Assembly (NCBI GenBank): GCA_002104535.1
Contig: NBOG01000001.1
Coordinates: 404,867-468,866 of the forward strand
DNA length: 64,000 nucleotides
Source: Cognaticolwellia sediminilitoris
GTDB taxonomy: Bacteria; Pseudomonadota; Gammaproteobacteria; Enterobacterales; Alteromonadaceae
Direction of reading: 5' to 3'
Within the stretch, counting starts at the first letter, position 1, and the number at the start of each line of letters is the position of its first letter. The notes under the pieces are model-generated. The model searched no databases. It was not told where the DNA came from and saw only the letters and a list, made by a program, of their open reading frames with translations. Shown here piece after piece: positions 1-10,961 of the stretch. Both the position numbers and the translations under genes were made by a program.

Positions 1-1398
1 AACGACGATTCTCGCTATTTAGCTCGTCTTCAACATATAGGTACTTTTTCTCAACGTTTTAGAGCACATATTGACTACACGACCATCAGTGATGATAACT
101 ATCTAGTTGATTTAGGCAGTAGCCAATTTAACGCCAACGACGCATACCTCTATCAAATAGGTGAACTCGCCTATTTCGCCGAGAACTGGCAGGCGACGTT
201 AAAAATGCAAGATTTTGAGCTTTTAGGTAATCATCAATCCAGCTACAAAACCTTACCGCAATTAGAAATACGTCGTCAGGATAACGTGGCTAATTTTGAT
301 GGGATTTTTGATATTTATTCTGAATTTTCAAGTTTTGATAGTGAAGATGAAACACAACCAACGGCTGAAAGGTATCATGTAGAAGCGGGTTTATTGTACC
401 CTATGGTCACACCGGCTTGGTTTTTAAATTCTGAAGTTAAGTTACTTCAAACTAATTATCGGCAAAAAAATATTAGCAGCGATAGTCTATTAGAAAGAAA
501 TGTCAGTAGAACATTACCTAAAATTAGATTGCACGGTGGGGTAAATTTCGATCGTGACTTCGCTTTATTTAATAAAGATTACAATCAAACTCTTGAGCCA
601 CAATTACAATATTTGTATATACCACAGAAAAACCAAAACAATATTGGCATATATGACACAACCAACTTACAGGACGACTATAACGGTTTATTTCGCGATC
701 GTCGTTTCAGTGGTATTGATAGAATAGCTCAAGCAAACCAAATTTCTTGGGGTGTCACCAGTCGCCTGTTAACTGAAGAAAACAATGAAGTGTTTCGTTT
801 TAGTTTAGGGCGTATAGTTTATTTAAACGACAGTAGTATTGATGATACCGATCAAACCGTTTTAGTAGATAAATCTGCACTTGCCGCTGATGTATTTGTG
901 CATTTAAGTCGCAACTGGCAATTTAGTTCTGATATTCAATATAACACTGATTCAGGTGTCACAAATAAAAGCCAAACTACGCTAGATTATTTATTTTCCA
1001 ATAATCAGACAATTCAATTGAACCATCGATATGCTCGTGATGTCTCAGGAGAGTCATTAGAACAAATGTCATTAGCAACTAATGTTAAGATTGCTCAGCG
1101 TTGGCAACTTGTCGGTCGATTTACTCAAGATTTACAAGGTAAGCGCAGTATCGAAAGTTACGCCGGACTTGAATATAGTAGTTGCTGTTGGGGTATTCGT
1201 TTTACCTATCATCGCAATATTAATTCAAAAATTGACGAAGCGGGTAACTTAAACGAAAATCGTGATGCATTTGAAAGCAGTTTTAATATTCAATTTGTAT
1301 ATAATGGTATAAATAGCAAAAAATCTTCCAACAGTGTTGGAGATATGTTTAATTCAAGTATATTCGGCTATAAACGCCCTTACTTCCTCAATAACTAA
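1..1398 (+). CDS. lptD: LPS-assembly protein LptD, 3' part
   Basis: This is the C-terminal 465 residues of LptD, the outer-membrane beta-barrel that with LptE inserts lipopolysaccharide into the outer leaflet. The frame is open from base 1, so the gene starts upstream of the window and the ATG at 205 is internal. The sequence is rich in alternating aromatic and polar strands typical of a barrel. It carries the adjacent cysteine pair (SSCCWG) near the C-terminus that in E. coli LptD takes part in the essential disulphides. The gene is followed 20 nt later by surA, whose chaperone product helps assemble LptD, as in E. coli. The identification rests on the barrel character, the Cys-Cys pair and the operon order. 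Confidence 0.93.
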   Translation, partial: NDDSRYLARLQHIGTFSQRFRAHIDYTTISDDNYLVDLGSSQFNANDAYLYQIGELAYFAENWQATLKMQDFELLGNHQSSYKTLPQLEIRRQDNVANFDGIFDIYSEFSSFDSEDETQPTAERYHVEAGLLYPMVTPAWFLNSEVKLLQTNYRQKNISSDSLLERNVSRTLPKIRLHGGVNFDRDFALFNKDYNQTLEPQLQYLYIPQKNQNNIGIYDTTNLQDDYNGLFRDRRFSGIDRIAQANQISWGVTSRLLTEENNEVFRFSLGRIVYLNDSSIDDTDQTVLVDKSALAADVFVHLSRNWQFSSDIQYNTDSGVTNKSQTTLDYLFSNNQTIQLNHRYARDVSGESLEQMSLATNVKIAQRWQLVGRFTQDLQGKRSIESYAGLEYSSCCWGIRFTYHRNINSKIDEAGNLNENRDAFESSFNIQFVYNGINSKKSSNSVGDMFNSSIFGYKRPYFLNN

Positions 1399-1418
1399 TT
1401 AAAAGAAATTTACGTTAC

Positions 1419-2720
1419 ATGAAAAATTCATTGAAATTATTACTTCTTAGCTCGGTGTTTATTTTAAGCTCATTTGGGCAAACTCAAGCAGTTGAAGTTG
1501 AGCTAGATCGCGTAGCCGCAGTTGTAAACAGTGGTGTTGTATTAGAATCCGAGGTAAAAGATTTAATTAAATCAATTACTTTACAAGCGAAAAAGAATAA
1601 CCAAACATTACCGTCTGATCGCGCTTTACGCATTCAAGTAATGGAAAAGTTAATTAATGATTCGATTATTTTACAGCTAGGCGAGCGCATGGGTGTACAA
1701 ATTAGTGATGCTCAACTTGATGAAACTTTAGCGAATATGGCAAGAGAAAATAACCAATCGCTGGAAGACTTCCGTCAATCATTGGTTTCTGATGGCCTTG
1801 ATTATGAAAAATATCGTGAAAGTGTTCGTAACGAGTTGATCTCAGGTGAAGTAAGGCGCGCAAGTTTACGTCGTCGTATTTATATATCACCTCAAGAAGT
1901 CGGTAATTTATTAGCCGTAATGAAAGAACAAACCAACGCGGATATAGAATATCGTTTAGGCCACATCCTTATAGAATTTCCTAATAATCCAAAACAAGCT
2001 GATATTTCTGCCGCTAAATCCCGTGCTGAAAAAGTATTAGAGTTGCTTAATAGTGGCAGTGATTTCACTAATATAGCGATGACATCTTCTGGTGGCGGTA
2101 ACGCTTTAGAAGGTGGTGACTTAGGTTGGAAAACAATTAATGAGATGCCAACCTTATTCTCTGAGTTAGTTGATGGCCAAGAAAAAGGCAGTATTTTTGG
2201 ACCAATTCGTACGGGTTTAGGTTTTAGTATTGTTAAATTAGTTGATGTCCGTGGCCGCCAAACTATGGAAATTGAAGAAGTTAAAGCTAGTCATATCTTA
2301 ATTGAGCCATCTATTATTCTCAGTGAAGCAAAAGCAGAAGCTATATTACAAGGTTTTCTTGAGCAACTTAATGCCGGTGAAGCTGATTTTGCTGAGCTTG
2401 CTAAAAAGCACTCCGATGGACCAACTGCAGTTAGAGGCGGTGATTTAGGCTGGGCTGAACCAACTAAATATGATCCTATCTTTGCAGAAGCTTTAGCAAG
2501 TTTAGATATTGATGAAATTCATAAACCATTCCGCTCATCATTTGGTTGGCATATAGCTAAATTAACTGGTCGTAGAACATTAGACGCCACTCAACAAATG
2601 AACGAAAACCGCGTATATCAACTGCTATACAACCGCAAGTTTGGTATGGAAGGAGCACGTTGGATAAAAGAGTTACGCGACGAAGCTTACATAGAAATTC
2701 TTCAATCGGAAAAGAAATAG
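1419..2720 (+). CDS. surA: Periplasmic peptidyl-prolyl isomerase/chaperone SurA
   Basis: SurA is the periplasmic chaperone that escorts unfolded outer-membrane proteins to the BAM complex. The 433-residue protein (E. coli 428) begins with a signal peptide that probably ends after residues 20-25 (FGQTQA). A SurA N-terminal domain with the [15 protein letters not shown] start follows. Two parvulin-type rotamase repeats lie at about residues 175-275 and 285-385, each with the characteristic GGDLGW stretch (EGGDLGWKT and RGGDLGWAE). It sits between lptD and pdxA. Its TAG stop shares a base with the GTG start of pdxA, which suggests translational coupling. Confidence 0.96.
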   Translation: MKNSLKLLLLSSVFILSSFGQTQAVEVELDRVAAVVNSGVVLESEVKDLIKSITLQAKKNNQTLPSDRALRIQVMEKLINDSIILQLGERMGVQISDAQLDETLANMARENNQSLEDFRQSLVSDGLDYEKYRESVRNELISGEVRRASLRRRIYISPQEVGNLLAVMKEQTNADIEYRLGHILIEFPNNPKQADISAAKSRAEKVLELLNSGSDFTNIAMTSSGGGNALEGGDLGWKTINEMPTLFSELVDGQEKGSIFGPIRTGLGFSIVKLVDVRGRQTMEIEEVKASHILIEPSIILSEAKAEAILQGFLEQLNAGEADFAELAKKHSDGPTAVRGGDLGWAEPTKYDPIFAEALASLDIDEIHKPFRSSFGWHIAKLTGRRTLDATQQMNENRVYQLLYNRKFGMEGARWIKELRDEAYIEILQSEKK

Positions 2721-3703
2721 TGCTTAAAAAAATTGTAATTACTCCTGGAGAGCCCGCTGGCATCGGCCCAGACCTGATGATAAAAGTAGCTCAGCAAGAC
2801 TGGCCTATACAAATTGTTGCAGTTGCCTCTCCTGAGCTATTAATTGCTAGAGCAAAGCTGATAAATTTACCACTTGAAATTAAGCTTTATGATGCAAATG
2901 ATGAAGCAACTGCTCATAAAGCTGGTACTTTGATTGTAATACCAGTTGCTTTAGATGATATTTGCGAGCCTGGCGTGCTTAACCCTAATAATGGTCATTA
3001 TGTTGTTGAAACACTGCGTATCGCTAGCGAAAAAAATATCTCTGGCGAATTTGACGCAGTCGTTACTGGCCCAGTTCATAAAGGCTTGATCAATCAAGCT
3101 GGCATTGCTTTTAGTGGTCATACAGAATATTTTGCTAATCAAGCTAATTGCTCTGATGTCGTGATGATGTTAGCAACTGAAGGTTTACGCGTGGCATTAG
3201 TGACCACTCACATCCCTTTAGCGTATGTATCTAAAGCAATAACACACGAAAGATTGCAAAAAGTCGCTCGGATTTTACATCGTGATTTAATCAAGAAGTT
3301 TGGTATTGCCGACCCTAGAATTTATGTTTGCGGCATCAATCCTCATGCTGGAGAAGATGGCCATTTAGGTCGTGAAGAAATTGACGTTATGATACCAGCC
3401 CTTGAAGAATTGCGCTCGGAAGGCATGAACTTAATCGGTCCTTTACCTGCAGACACAATTTTTCAAGCTAAATACCTAGATAATGCAGACGCTATTTTAA
3501 GCATGTTCCATGACCAAGGTTTACCGGTACTTAAATTCAAGGGCTTTGGTTCTTCGGTTAATATTACCTTAGGATTACCGTTTATAAGAACATCTGTTGA
3601 TCACGGTACCGCTTTAGATTTAGCCGGAACTGACAAAGCAGATGTGGGTAGCTTTTATGAAGCCATCAACACAGCAATAACTTTGGCTAATAACCAAGCA
3701 TAA
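2720..3703 (+). CDS. pdxA: 4-hydroxythreonine-4-phosphate dehydrogenase
   Basis: PdxA oxidises 4-phosphohydroxy-L-threonine with NAD in pyridoxal phosphate synthesis. The product loses CO2 to give 3-amino-2-oxopropyl phosphate, which PdxJ uses. The ORF stays open upstream to an ATG at 2660, but PdxA proteins begin with [16 protein letters not shown]. The GTG at 2720 gives exactly that start, a length of 327 residues (E. coli 329) and a one-base overlap with the surA stop. Metal-ligand histidines can be seen in [15 protein letters not shown] and [10 protein letters not shown]. The earlier ATG would lie inside surA and add a basic tail foreign to the family. Confidence 0.95.
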   Translation: MLKKIVITPGEPAGIGPDLMIKVAQQDWPIQIVAVASPELLIARAKLINLPLEIKLYDANDEATAHKAGTLIVIPVALDDICEPGVLNPNNGHYVVETLRIASEKNISGEFDAVVTGPVHKGLINQAGIAFSGHTEYFANQANCSDVVMMLATEGLRVALVTTHIPLAYVSKAITHERLQKVARILHRDLIKKFGIADPRIYVCGINPHAGEDGHLGREEIDVMIPALEELRSEGMNLIGPLPADTIFQAKYLDNADAILSMFHDQGLPVLKFKGFGSSVNITLGLPFIRTSVDHGTALDLAGTDKADVGSFYEAINTAITLANNQA

Positions 3704-3719
3704 AATTTGAGCAAAAATT

Positions 3720-4541
3720 ATGAGTAAGAACTCCCATTTAGGTCATCAAGCCAAAAAACGCTTTGGTCAAAATTTTTTACATAACGACGCTATCATCAGT
3801 AATATTGTTGATGCGATTAACCCGGAACCTAATGAAAACCTGATTGAAATTGGTCCAGGTTTAGGCGCCTTAACCGAGCCCGTAATTGAGCGTACTGGTC
3901 ACTTAAGCGTAGTTGAACTAGATAGAGATCTCGCACATAGATTACGTCATCACCCTTTTTTAGCGCCAAAGTTAACCATTTACGAAGAAGATGCTTTAAA
4001 GTTCGACTTTGGGCAATTAGCCAGTGACGAAAAACCTTTACGCATTTTTGGTAATTTACCTTACAACATTTCAACACCGCTGATTTTTCATTTACTGACG
4101 TTTAAAGACAAAGTAAGAGATATGCACTTTATGCTGCAAAAAGAAGTAGTGCAACGAATGGCGTCTGGTGAAAACTGTAAAGCTTACGGTCGGTTATCAA
4201 TCATGACTCAATACCAATGCCAAGTAATACCGGTAATGGAAATTGGCCCAGAAGCTTTTAAACCTGCGCCAAAAGTCGATTCAGCAATTGTTAGACTAAT
4301 ACCTCATAAAACCATTAAAAACCCAGTGAAAGACATAAACTCACTGAATAAAGTTTGTTTAGCTGCTTTTAATCAGCGCCGTAAAACAATACGAAATAGC
4401 TTCAAAAAATTGATTTCTGCTGAACAGCTAACAGAGTTAGGTATTGACCCAGGACTACGACCAGAAAATTTATCGCTGGCAAACTTTGTAATGTTAGCTA
4501 ATTTTGTTACAGACAACCCGACAGAACTTGAAGATGAATGA
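3720..4541 (+). CDS. rsmA: 16S rRNA dimethyladenosine transferase RsmA (KsgA)
   Basis: RsmA dimethylates two adjacent adenosines in helix 45 of 16S rRNA (A1518 and A1519 in E. coli numbering), a late checkpoint in 30S assembly. The 273-residue protein shows the early KRFGQNFL motif, the SAM-binding loop [13 protein letters not shown] and the catalytic NLPYNIS motif at about residues 114-120. It lies 16 nt after pdxA, and its stop overlaps the start of apaG by 8 nt. This order is conserved in Enterobacteria and Alteromonadales. Confidence 0.97.
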   Translation: MSKNSHLGHQAKKRFGQNFLHNDAIISNIVDAINPEPNENLIEIGPGLGALTEPVIERTGHLSVVELDRDLAHRLRHHPFLAPKLTIYEEDALKFDFGQLASDEKPLRIFGNLPYNISTPLIFHLLTFKDKVRDMHFMLQKEVVQRMASGENCKAYGRLSIMTQYQCQVIPVMEIGPEAFKPAPKVDSAIVRLIPHKTIKNPVKDINSLNKVCLAAFNQRRKTIRNSFKKLISAEQLTELGIDPGLRPENLSLANFVMLANFVTDNPTELEDE

Positions 4542-4926
4542 TAATAATGTAGTAACGACAACCGATATTGAGGTATCAGTTGTCGTACAATATATTGCTC
4601 AACAGTCTATTGACGCTGAACATCAACATGTTTTTAGTTACACCATAACCATTGCCAACAATAGCCTTGAAACAGTACAACTGTTAAGCCGTTACTGGTT
4701 AATTACTGACGCAAATGGCGATTCAAATACCGTTGCTGGTGAAGGTGTAATAGGTCAACAACCCTTTATTAAAACCAATGAAAGTTTCACTTATACCAGT
4801 GGCTGTATATTGAAATCACCTTTAGGTAATATGCAGGGACATTACCAAATGCAAACAAGCTCCGGTAAGTTAGTACAGGTTGAAATCCCCTTGTTTCGAC
4901 TAGCCAAGCCCAACATTTTAAATTAG
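4534..4926 (+). CDS. apaG: ApaG, Fn3-like protein
   Basis: ApaG is a small beta-sandwich protein encoded between rsmA and apaH. In Salmonella it is linked to cobalt resistance and Mg efflux, but its biochemical role is not settled. The first ATG of the frame is at 4504, inside rsmA. The ATG at 4534 gives 130 residues (E. coli 125) and an 8-nt overlap with the rsmA stop, so it is preferred. The family's glycine-rich loop is visible as GEGVIGQQP at about residue 68, as is the typical YTSGC segment. It is followed 9 nt later by apaH. Confidence 0.9.
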   Translation: MNDNNVVTTTDIEVSVVVQYIAQQSIDAEHQHVFSYTITIANNSLETVQLLSRYWLITDANGDSNTVAGEGVIGQQPFIKTNESFTYTSGCILKSPLGNMQGHYQMQTSSGKLVQVEIPLFRLAKPNILN

Positions 4927-4935
4927 CGCATATTT

Positions 4936-5754
4936 ATGGCTATTTATTTCGTCGGTGACATTCAAGGCTGCTACGGGGAATTAGATGCTTTATTAACACG
5001 GGTAGGTTTCTCAACTAACAGCGATAAGCTTTATGTCGCTGGGGATCTGGTCGCTCGTGGGCCCAACTCGCTTGAAACTTTACGTCTTATTAAATCATTA
5101 GGTAACAGTGCTAAAATAGTATTAGGCAATCACGACTTACATTTACTTGCCGTATATTACGGTATTAAAAAAGTAAAAGAACAAGATCAACTTGCTGCAT
5201 TATTATCGGCTAACGATGTTTCTTCTTTAATGGACTGGTTAATTCAGCAACCTCTTATCCAAAAATTGCCCGATGAAGAAACCTATATGAGCCACGCGGG
5301 TTTATCACCTCAGTGGACACCTGAACTAGCCGTCGAACAAGCTAAAATAGCACACCAACATCTTACATCTGCTACGAGCCAGTATTGGTTAAGTAATATG
5401 TACGGTGAACAGCCATCGAGTTGGCAAAATGCTGATGACGAACTTAAGAAATACAGATTTACGATCAACTCCCTTACACGTATGCGATATTGTTATGCGG
5501 ACGGTAGTCTTAATTTTACTTGCAAAGAAAACCTAGAGAATGCACCAAAAAATTTATCGCCTTGGTTTGAGTTTCAGCATATAAAGGGCAATACTCAATG
5601 GATATTCGGTCATTGGGCTGCTCTGATGGGACACTGCTTAGTTAAAAACGTATACGCGCTTGATACTGGATGTGTTTGGGGAGAGCATCTCACCATGTTG
5701 AGATGGCATGATAAGCAACTTTTTATTGAACAAGCACATAAAAAGCTAAGATAA
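4936..5754 (+). CDS. apaH: Symmetrical bis(5'-nucleosyl)-tetraphosphatase
   Basis: ApaH splits diadenosine tetraphosphate into two ADP and also removes Np4-type RNA caps in E. coli. The 272-residue protein is a metallophosphatase of the PPP family, with the motifs GDIQGCYGEL, GDLVARGPNS and GNHDLHLL in order within the first 75 residues. A late FGHWAALMG and DTGCVWG complete the metal site. It is the last gene of the lptD-apaH operon. Confidence 0.96.
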   Translation: MAIYFVGDIQGCYGELDALLTRVGFSTNSDKLYVAGDLVARGPNSLETLRLIKSLGNSAKIVLGNHDLHLLAVYYGIKKVKEQDQLAALLSANDVSSLMDWLIQQPLIQKLPDEETYMSHAGLSPQWTPELAVEQAKIAHQHLTSATSQYWLSNMYGEQPSSWQNADDELKKYRFTINSLTRMRYCYADGSLNFTCKENLENAPKNLSPWFEFQHIKGNTQWIFGHWAALMGHCLVKNVYALDTGCVWGEHLTMLRWHDKQLFIEQAHKKLR

Positions 5755-5921
5755 AGTATCACTTAGGTTTCAAAAGTCGCTCAGCTTGCATATACTAGCG
5801 ATAAGACTTATCGGCATTCCTTGTAGTCTAATAATAATTAATGATTACTCGCAATTAATAAGAGTGCTTATTACTTACTTCGTAATCAACAAATGATTTA
5901 ATTTATATATTGGTGGGATCT
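5755..5921 (+). promoter_or_regulatory. apaH-chemoreceptor spacer with two palindromes
   Basis: This 167-nt spacer holds a 7-bp inverted repeat with a 1-nt centre at 5799-5813 (CGATAAG/CTTATCG). A second 7-bp inverted repeat with a 4-nt loop lies at 5856-5873 (TAATAAG/CTTATTA). Neither is followed by a T-run, so they look more like operators or RNA hairpins than terminators. A good ribosome binding site (GGTGGGA) lies just before the chemoreceptor ATG at 5922. Confidence 0.35.
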
Positions 5922-7940
5922 ATGAAATTAACTGTAGCAATGAAAATAATCGGTGGCTTCACGATTATTTCACTTTTACTTATTTTAACCAGCGTAATAT
6001 CATGGAATAGCCTCAATACTATTGGTAATGCCACACAGCAACAAAATGAGCTTGCTATACCAACGTTAAAAGGTAGCAACAGATTAGCAAACGACCTCAC
6101 GAGTATCGGGAATTTAACCCTACGCGCATATTACCAAACTGAACTTACCCCACTGGCAAAAAACAGAACGGCATTTGATGCTGGTAAAGTTAGTTTCCGC
6201 TCACAATTAGCCGATTTAAAAAACACGGTTAAAGATGAAATTAATCTGATTAACAATCTTCGTAAAGTTGATTCTGTTTATGAAGCTTTAGAAAGCGAAA
6301 TTGATAGTGTTATCAATAATCGTAAACTTGCCATTGAACAACATTTGACACTAATTGATAAAATTGATGTTATTGAAGAGAAAGCAGACGATACCGCAAC
6401 AATTTTATTAGACTTAGCAGATCATGACCTCGCAACAACTAAATTACAGCGTGCTGTCAGCTTAGGCGAGCGCCTAGAAACTTTATTAAATAGCATTGTA
6501 AGTTCATCGTTCGAGTATCGTGAAATTAAAGATCAACAATCTGCTGACCTAGTTTCAAATGAAATTGAAAATGCTTTTAGTGACATTAAAGATTCAGTGG
6601 ATGATGTGGTAACTGAATTAAACCTTCAGGGCATGTCTGATATCTCTGAAGAGTTAACCTCAAGTTTCTCAGAGCTACGTACCTATATTAGCGGTAACGA
6701 TAATATTTTTGCTAATAAAAATAACCAACTCAATGCCATGGCTGCAGCTACAGCTAGTTTACAGTCAGCAGAAACAGGTATAAAAAACACCAATGCAATA
6801 CTAGACAAACAAGTTGAACTGGCAAATAAAACAACGGTTGAAACCGGTGCATTAGTGAAGACATCTGTAACTGATGGTTCATTTAATACCTTAGTGATCA
6901 CTTCAATTTCAATCTTTTTCGCCATCATTATTACTTGGGTCACATTAACTTCCATTACTCGCCCATTGAGCCGTGTTAACGAAATGCTTAACGTTGTTGC
7001 TTCAGGTGATTTATCTCGCAAGTTAGACGAAAGTGGCAATGACGAGTTCGCGCAACTTTCTCGTAATTGTAATTTGCTTATCGAAAGTTTACGTACTCTG
7101 ATCCAAAGTATTGTTAGTCGTTCAACTCAACTAGCAACAGCGGCAGAGCAAACGTCTGCGGTAACAGCGCAAAGTACTACCGCTATTCAAGAACAACGCA
7201 CTCAGGTAGAACAAGCAGCCTCAGCAACAACTGAAATGAGTAGTACCGCACAAAGTGTACTTTCAAGTGCAAACGATGCCTTAGGTGAAATCAAACAAGC
7301 AGATGACGAAGCTGAACGAGTTAAAGTTATCTCAGGTCGCAACCGTCAAACTATTGAGTTATTAGCTAATGAAGTTGAATCAGCTTCACAAGTTATTAAT
7401 AAGTTACAACAAGATAGTTCGTCAATTGGTGGTATTCTTGATGTTATCAGAGGCATAGCAGAGCAAACTAACCTATTAGCACTAAACGCTGCAATTGAAG
7501 CTGCTCGTGCAGGAGAGCAAGGTAGAGGCTTCGCTGTAGTAGCAGATGAAGTAAGAACCTTAGCGAGTAGAACGCAAGAATCGACTCAAGAAATTCAAAA
7601 CATGATTGAGGTTCTACAAGGCGGTGCTGAAAAAGCAGTGGCTGTTATGGATACGGGTAAAAAACAAGCAACTAACTGTGTGGATCAAAGTATTGAGGCT
7701 GAAAAAGCACTTGATACTATTACCCATGCTGTTCATGAAGCTTTCGACCGAAGTTCACAAATTGCAACTGCGGCAGAAGAGCAAAGTGTAGTAGCTCATG
7801 AAATCAGTGAAAACTTAGAGTCAATTGTTGCCATTGCCGAACAAACAACAGCGGGCTCATTGCAAACAGCTGAGTCGAGTAGCGAAGTTGCTCGTTTAGC
7901 TGAAGAGCTACAACAATCTGTACAAGAATTTAAACTTTAG
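5922..7940 (+). CDS. Methyl-accepting chemotaxis protein
   Basis: This is an inner-membrane chemoreceptor of about 672 residues. It has a first membrane segment at about residues 7-29, a long helical periplasmic sensor domain to about residue 320 and a second membrane segment (LVITSISIFFAIIITWVTL). A HAMP linker and the cytoplasmic signalling hairpin follow, with the conserved tip IAEQTNLLALNAAIEAARAG at about residue 515. The C-terminus (QEFKL) lacks a CheR/CheB-binding NWETF-type pentapeptide. The ligand cannot be deduced. The frame begins with a TTG at 5910, but the ATG at 5922 is preceded by a purine-rich ribosome binding site and is preferred. No other chemotaxis genes are adjacent. Confidence 0.9.
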   Translation: MKLTVAMKIIGGFTIISLLLILTSVISWNSLNTIGNATQQQNELAIPTLKGSNRLANDLTSIGNLTLRAYYQTELTPLAKNRTAFDAGKVSFRSQLADLKNTVKDEINLINNLRKVDSVYEALESEIDSVINNRKLAIEQHLTLIDKIDVIEEKADDTATILLDLADHDLATTKLQRAVSLGERLETLLNSIVSSSFEYREIKDQQSADLVSNEIENAFSDIKDSVDDVVTELNLQGMSDISEELTSSFSELRTYISGNDNIFANKNNQLNAMAAATASLQSAETGIKNTNAILDKQVELANKTTVETGALVKTSVTDGSFNTLVITSISIFFAIIITWVTLTSITRPLSRVNEMLNVVASGDLSRKLDESGNDEFAQLSRNCNLLIESLRTLIQSIVSRSTQLATAAEQTSAVTAQSTTAIQEQRTQVEQAASATTEMSSTAQSVLSSANDALGEIKQADDEAERVKVISGRNRQTIELLANEVESASQVINKLQQDSSSIGGILDVIRGIAEQTNLLALNAAIEAARAGEQGRGFAVVADEVRTLASRTQESTQEIQNMIEVLQGGAEKAVAVMDTGKKQATNCVDQSIEAEKALDTITHAVHEAFDRSSQIATAAEEQSVVAHEISENLESIVAIAEQTTAGSLQTAESSSEVARLAEELQQSVQEFKL

Positions 7941-7970
7941 TCTCATGTAGGCTAAAGCTTAAGTCACAAA

Positions 7971-7997
7971 AAAGAGCGCTGCTGCGCTCTTTTTTTT
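7971..7997. terminator. Bidirectional rho-independent terminator
   Basis: A 7-bp stem AGAGCGC (7973-7979) pairs with GCGCTCT (7984-7990) around a TGCT loop. It has T-runs on the right and A-runs on the left, so it can stop both the chemoreceptor transcript and the convergent folA transcript. Confidence 0.88.
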
Positions 7998-8022
7998 ATG
8001 CTTTAATAATAGCGATTTGCTC

Positions 8023-8511
8023 TCAAGCTTTTTCGTAAACGGTAAAATCTAATGAGTATTTGTTTTTCTCGTCACTAGGCCTGTGTTCACTTACCGTTTT
8101 CTTCCAAACCTTTAAATCATAGTCAGGAAAGTAAGTATCACCATCGATGTCTGCATCAATGTGTGTAATATAAAGTCGTTGCGCTGCTGGCAAACAATGT
8201 TGATATATCGCGCCACCGCCAATCACCATCACTTCCTCGCTATCGTTAACTAATTTCAATGCCGCGTCGACAGAGTTAACAACGTCAACTCCCTGAGCTT
8301 GAAAGCTTAAGTCACGAGAAATAACAATGTTTTTGCGCCCAGGTAACGCACGGCCAATAGATTGATATGTTTTACGTCCCATGATGATGGGTTTACCCAA
8401 CGTAGTTTTTTTAAAGTAAGCTAAATCCGCTGGCAAGTGCCATGGCATATCGTTATCTTTACCGATAACACGATTTTTGGCATGTGCCACTATCATTGAA
8501 AGTATAGTCAT
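8023..8511 (-). CDS. folA: Dihydrofolate reductase
   Basis: FolA reduces dihydrofolate to tetrahydrofolate with NADPH, and is the target of trimethoprim. The 162-residue protein matches the usual chromosomal enzyme length (E. coli 159). It shows the substrate/Met20-loop motif NDMPWHLPADL, the cofactor motif GRKTYQSIGRALPGR and the late VIGGGAIY glycine motif. It is a single-gene unit, convergent with the chemoreceptor and sharing its terminator. Confidence 0.97.
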   Translation of the reverse strand: MTILSMIVAHAKNRVIGKDNDMPWHLPADLAYFKKTTLGKPIIMGRKTYQSIGRALPGRKNIVISRDLSFQAQGVDVVNSVDAALKLVNDSEEVMVIGGGAIYQHCLPAAQRLYITHIDADIDGDTYFPDYDLKVWKKTVSEHRPSDEKNKYSLDFTVYEKA

Positions 8512-8637
8512 AAGAGTTACATCAGTTACAAAGCGCTAAATTTTAAAATATTATACGTGATTATTAATAACAAAAAAGGTGCGATTGTTGTTAAACAAAT
8601 GCACCTTTAAAATTATTAATTGTTGAATTAGAGGACG

Positions 8638-9810
<1,173 letters not shown>

Positions 9811-9920
9811 TTAAAACACTCCAAAATTTTATTTTCTGCTGTGTATTATAAATGATTTATCTGAATTAGTTTCGAACATTGTCATTTTTTATACAATTTG
9901 AAACGAATAGCTATAAATCA

Positions 9921-10079
9921 TACCCATTGCATTAATTAACTGGTCTACTTATACGTAGGAAATACCACCAAATATCAGGCACTTATTTTAACAACTAGTT
10001 TCTCTAGTTATTAAATAATAACGCAATTTTGGGTTATTTCCACCAGTTGAAACCATCAGATAACTAGTGTGATTGGTAT
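9921..10079. repeat. MITE-like element with imperfect terminal inverted repeats
   Basis: The 159-bp stretch between obgE and rpmA has ends that match as inverted repeats at about 18 of 25 positions: ATACCCATTGCATTAATTAA on the left, and ATACCAATCACACTAGTTAT reading in from the right. Further inside, GGAAATA occurs near both ends in opposite orientation, so the whole unit could fold into one long hairpin. No ORF is present. A TA dinucleotide flanks both ends if the element proper starts at CC, which would fit a Tc1/IS630-type MITE; this last point is inference. Confidence 0.45.
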
Positions 10080-10086
10080 TAGCTGC

Positions 10087-10117
10087 AAAAAAAAACCCTG
10101 CGTAACAGCAGGGTTTT
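10087..10117 (-). terminator. rpmA rho-independent terminator
   Basis: On the minus strand AAAACCCTGC and GCAGGGTTTT form a 10-bp stem with a 6-nt loop (plus-strand arms 10092-10101 and 10108-10117), followed by a run of T. It lies 17 nt beyond the rpmA stop. Confidence 0.9.
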
Positions 10118-10133
10118 ATAAGTTTGCGTATTA

Positions 10134-10391
10134 CTACTCAGCGATAATGCTTACAAACTTGCGGTTTTTAGGACCTTTAACTTCAAATTGTACTTTACCA
10201 TCAGATAAAGCAAATAGAGTGTGGTCTTTACCGATACCCATGTTGTCACCAGCGTGGAAACGAGTACCACGTTGACGAACAATAATGTTACCCGCTAAAA
10301 CAGCTTCGCCGCCAAAACGTTTAACACCTAGGCGTTTAGCTTCTGAATCACGACCGTTACGTGTACTACCCGCAGCTTTCTTATGTGCCAT
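10134..10391 (-). CDS. rpmA: 50S ribosomal protein L27
   Basis: L27 reaches into the peptidyl transferase centre of the 50S subunit with its N-terminus. The 85-residue protein begins [16 protein letters not shown] and continues [16 protein letters not shown], the standard bacterial L27 pattern without the cleaved leader found in Firmicutes. It lies 16 nt downstream of rplU in the same operon, with a terminator just beyond. Confidence 0.98.
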   Translation of the reverse strand: MAHKKAAGSTRNGRDSEAKRLGVKRFGGEAVLAGNIIVRQRGTRFHAGDNMGIGKDHTLFALSDGKVQFEVKGPKNRKFVSIIAE

Positions 10392-10407
10392 TGTAAATCG
10401 CTCCTAA

Positions 10408-10719
10408 TTAGCCGTTAATGCCAGTAATTTTCACTTCAGTGAACCATTGACGATGGCCCGCTTGCTTGCGTGAATGCTTACGACGTTTAAATTTAACAAT
10501 TTTAACTTTGTCAGCGCGACCTTGGTTTACAACCTCAGCCACAACTTTACCACCAGCAATGTAAGGCGCGCCTACATTGATGCTCTCGCCATCGGCGATC
10601 ATTAAAACGTTTTCGAATTCTACTGCAGCACCAATCTCAAGTTCGATTTTCTCTAAACGAACCGTTTGGCCTTCAGTTACACGATGCTGTTTACCACCGC
10701 TTTGGAATACCGCGTACAT
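10408..10719 (-). CDS. rplU: 50S ribosomal protein L21
   Basis: L21 is a 23S rRNA-binding protein of the large subunit. The frame is open to an ATG at 10743. The ATG at 10719 gives the canonical start [14 protein letters not shown], the canonical length of 103 residues and a GGAG ribosome site 7-8 nt upstream, so it is used here. The C-terminal [14 protein letters not shown] motif is typical. It is the first gene of the rplU-rpmA operon and is driven by the promoter at 10782-10810. Confidence 0.97.
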   Translation of the reverse strand: MYAVFQSGGKQHRVTEGQTVRLEKIELEIGAAVEFENVLMIADGESINVGAPYIAGGKVVAEVVNQGRADKVKIVKFKRRKHSRKQAGHRQWFTEVKITGING

Positions 10720-10781
10720 AGCTACTCCGTACTGCGTCATCATCTATGGACGACGCTTAAATTTAAAATTATAGGGCGCGA

Positions 10782-10810
10782 ATTCTACGCGAAGAAATCG
10801 GAGAGGGCAA
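10782..10810 (-). promoter_or_regulatory. Sigma-70 promoter of rplU-rpmA
   Basis: On the minus strand TTGCCC (-35; 10810-10805) and TAGAAT (-10; 10787-10782) are separated by exactly 17 nt. The predicted start is near 10775, about 55 nt upstream of the rplU ATG. A GC-rich stretch (GCGCCC) follows the -10 box, as in promoters under stringent control. Confidence 0.75.
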
Positions 10811-10961
10811 GCATAAAAGCAACGAAATAGTATTATTTTTACTAAAGTATAAACTTGTTGCTTTGAAAACTTCTATCGTCATGAATTTCGTGTAAAATTA
10901 ACTCTTACGTATTACGTTCATTCTATCACTAAAGTGCATTTAAGGTAACTCGTTACGCTAT

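Noticed and set aside
2660-2719. Longer PdxA start at ATG 2660
   Set aside because: It lies inside surA and adds residues foreign to PdxA; the GTG at 2720 gives the family start and normal length.
5910-5921. TTG start for the chemoreceptor
   Set aside because: The ATG at 5922 has the ribosome site; the TTG would place that site inside the gene.
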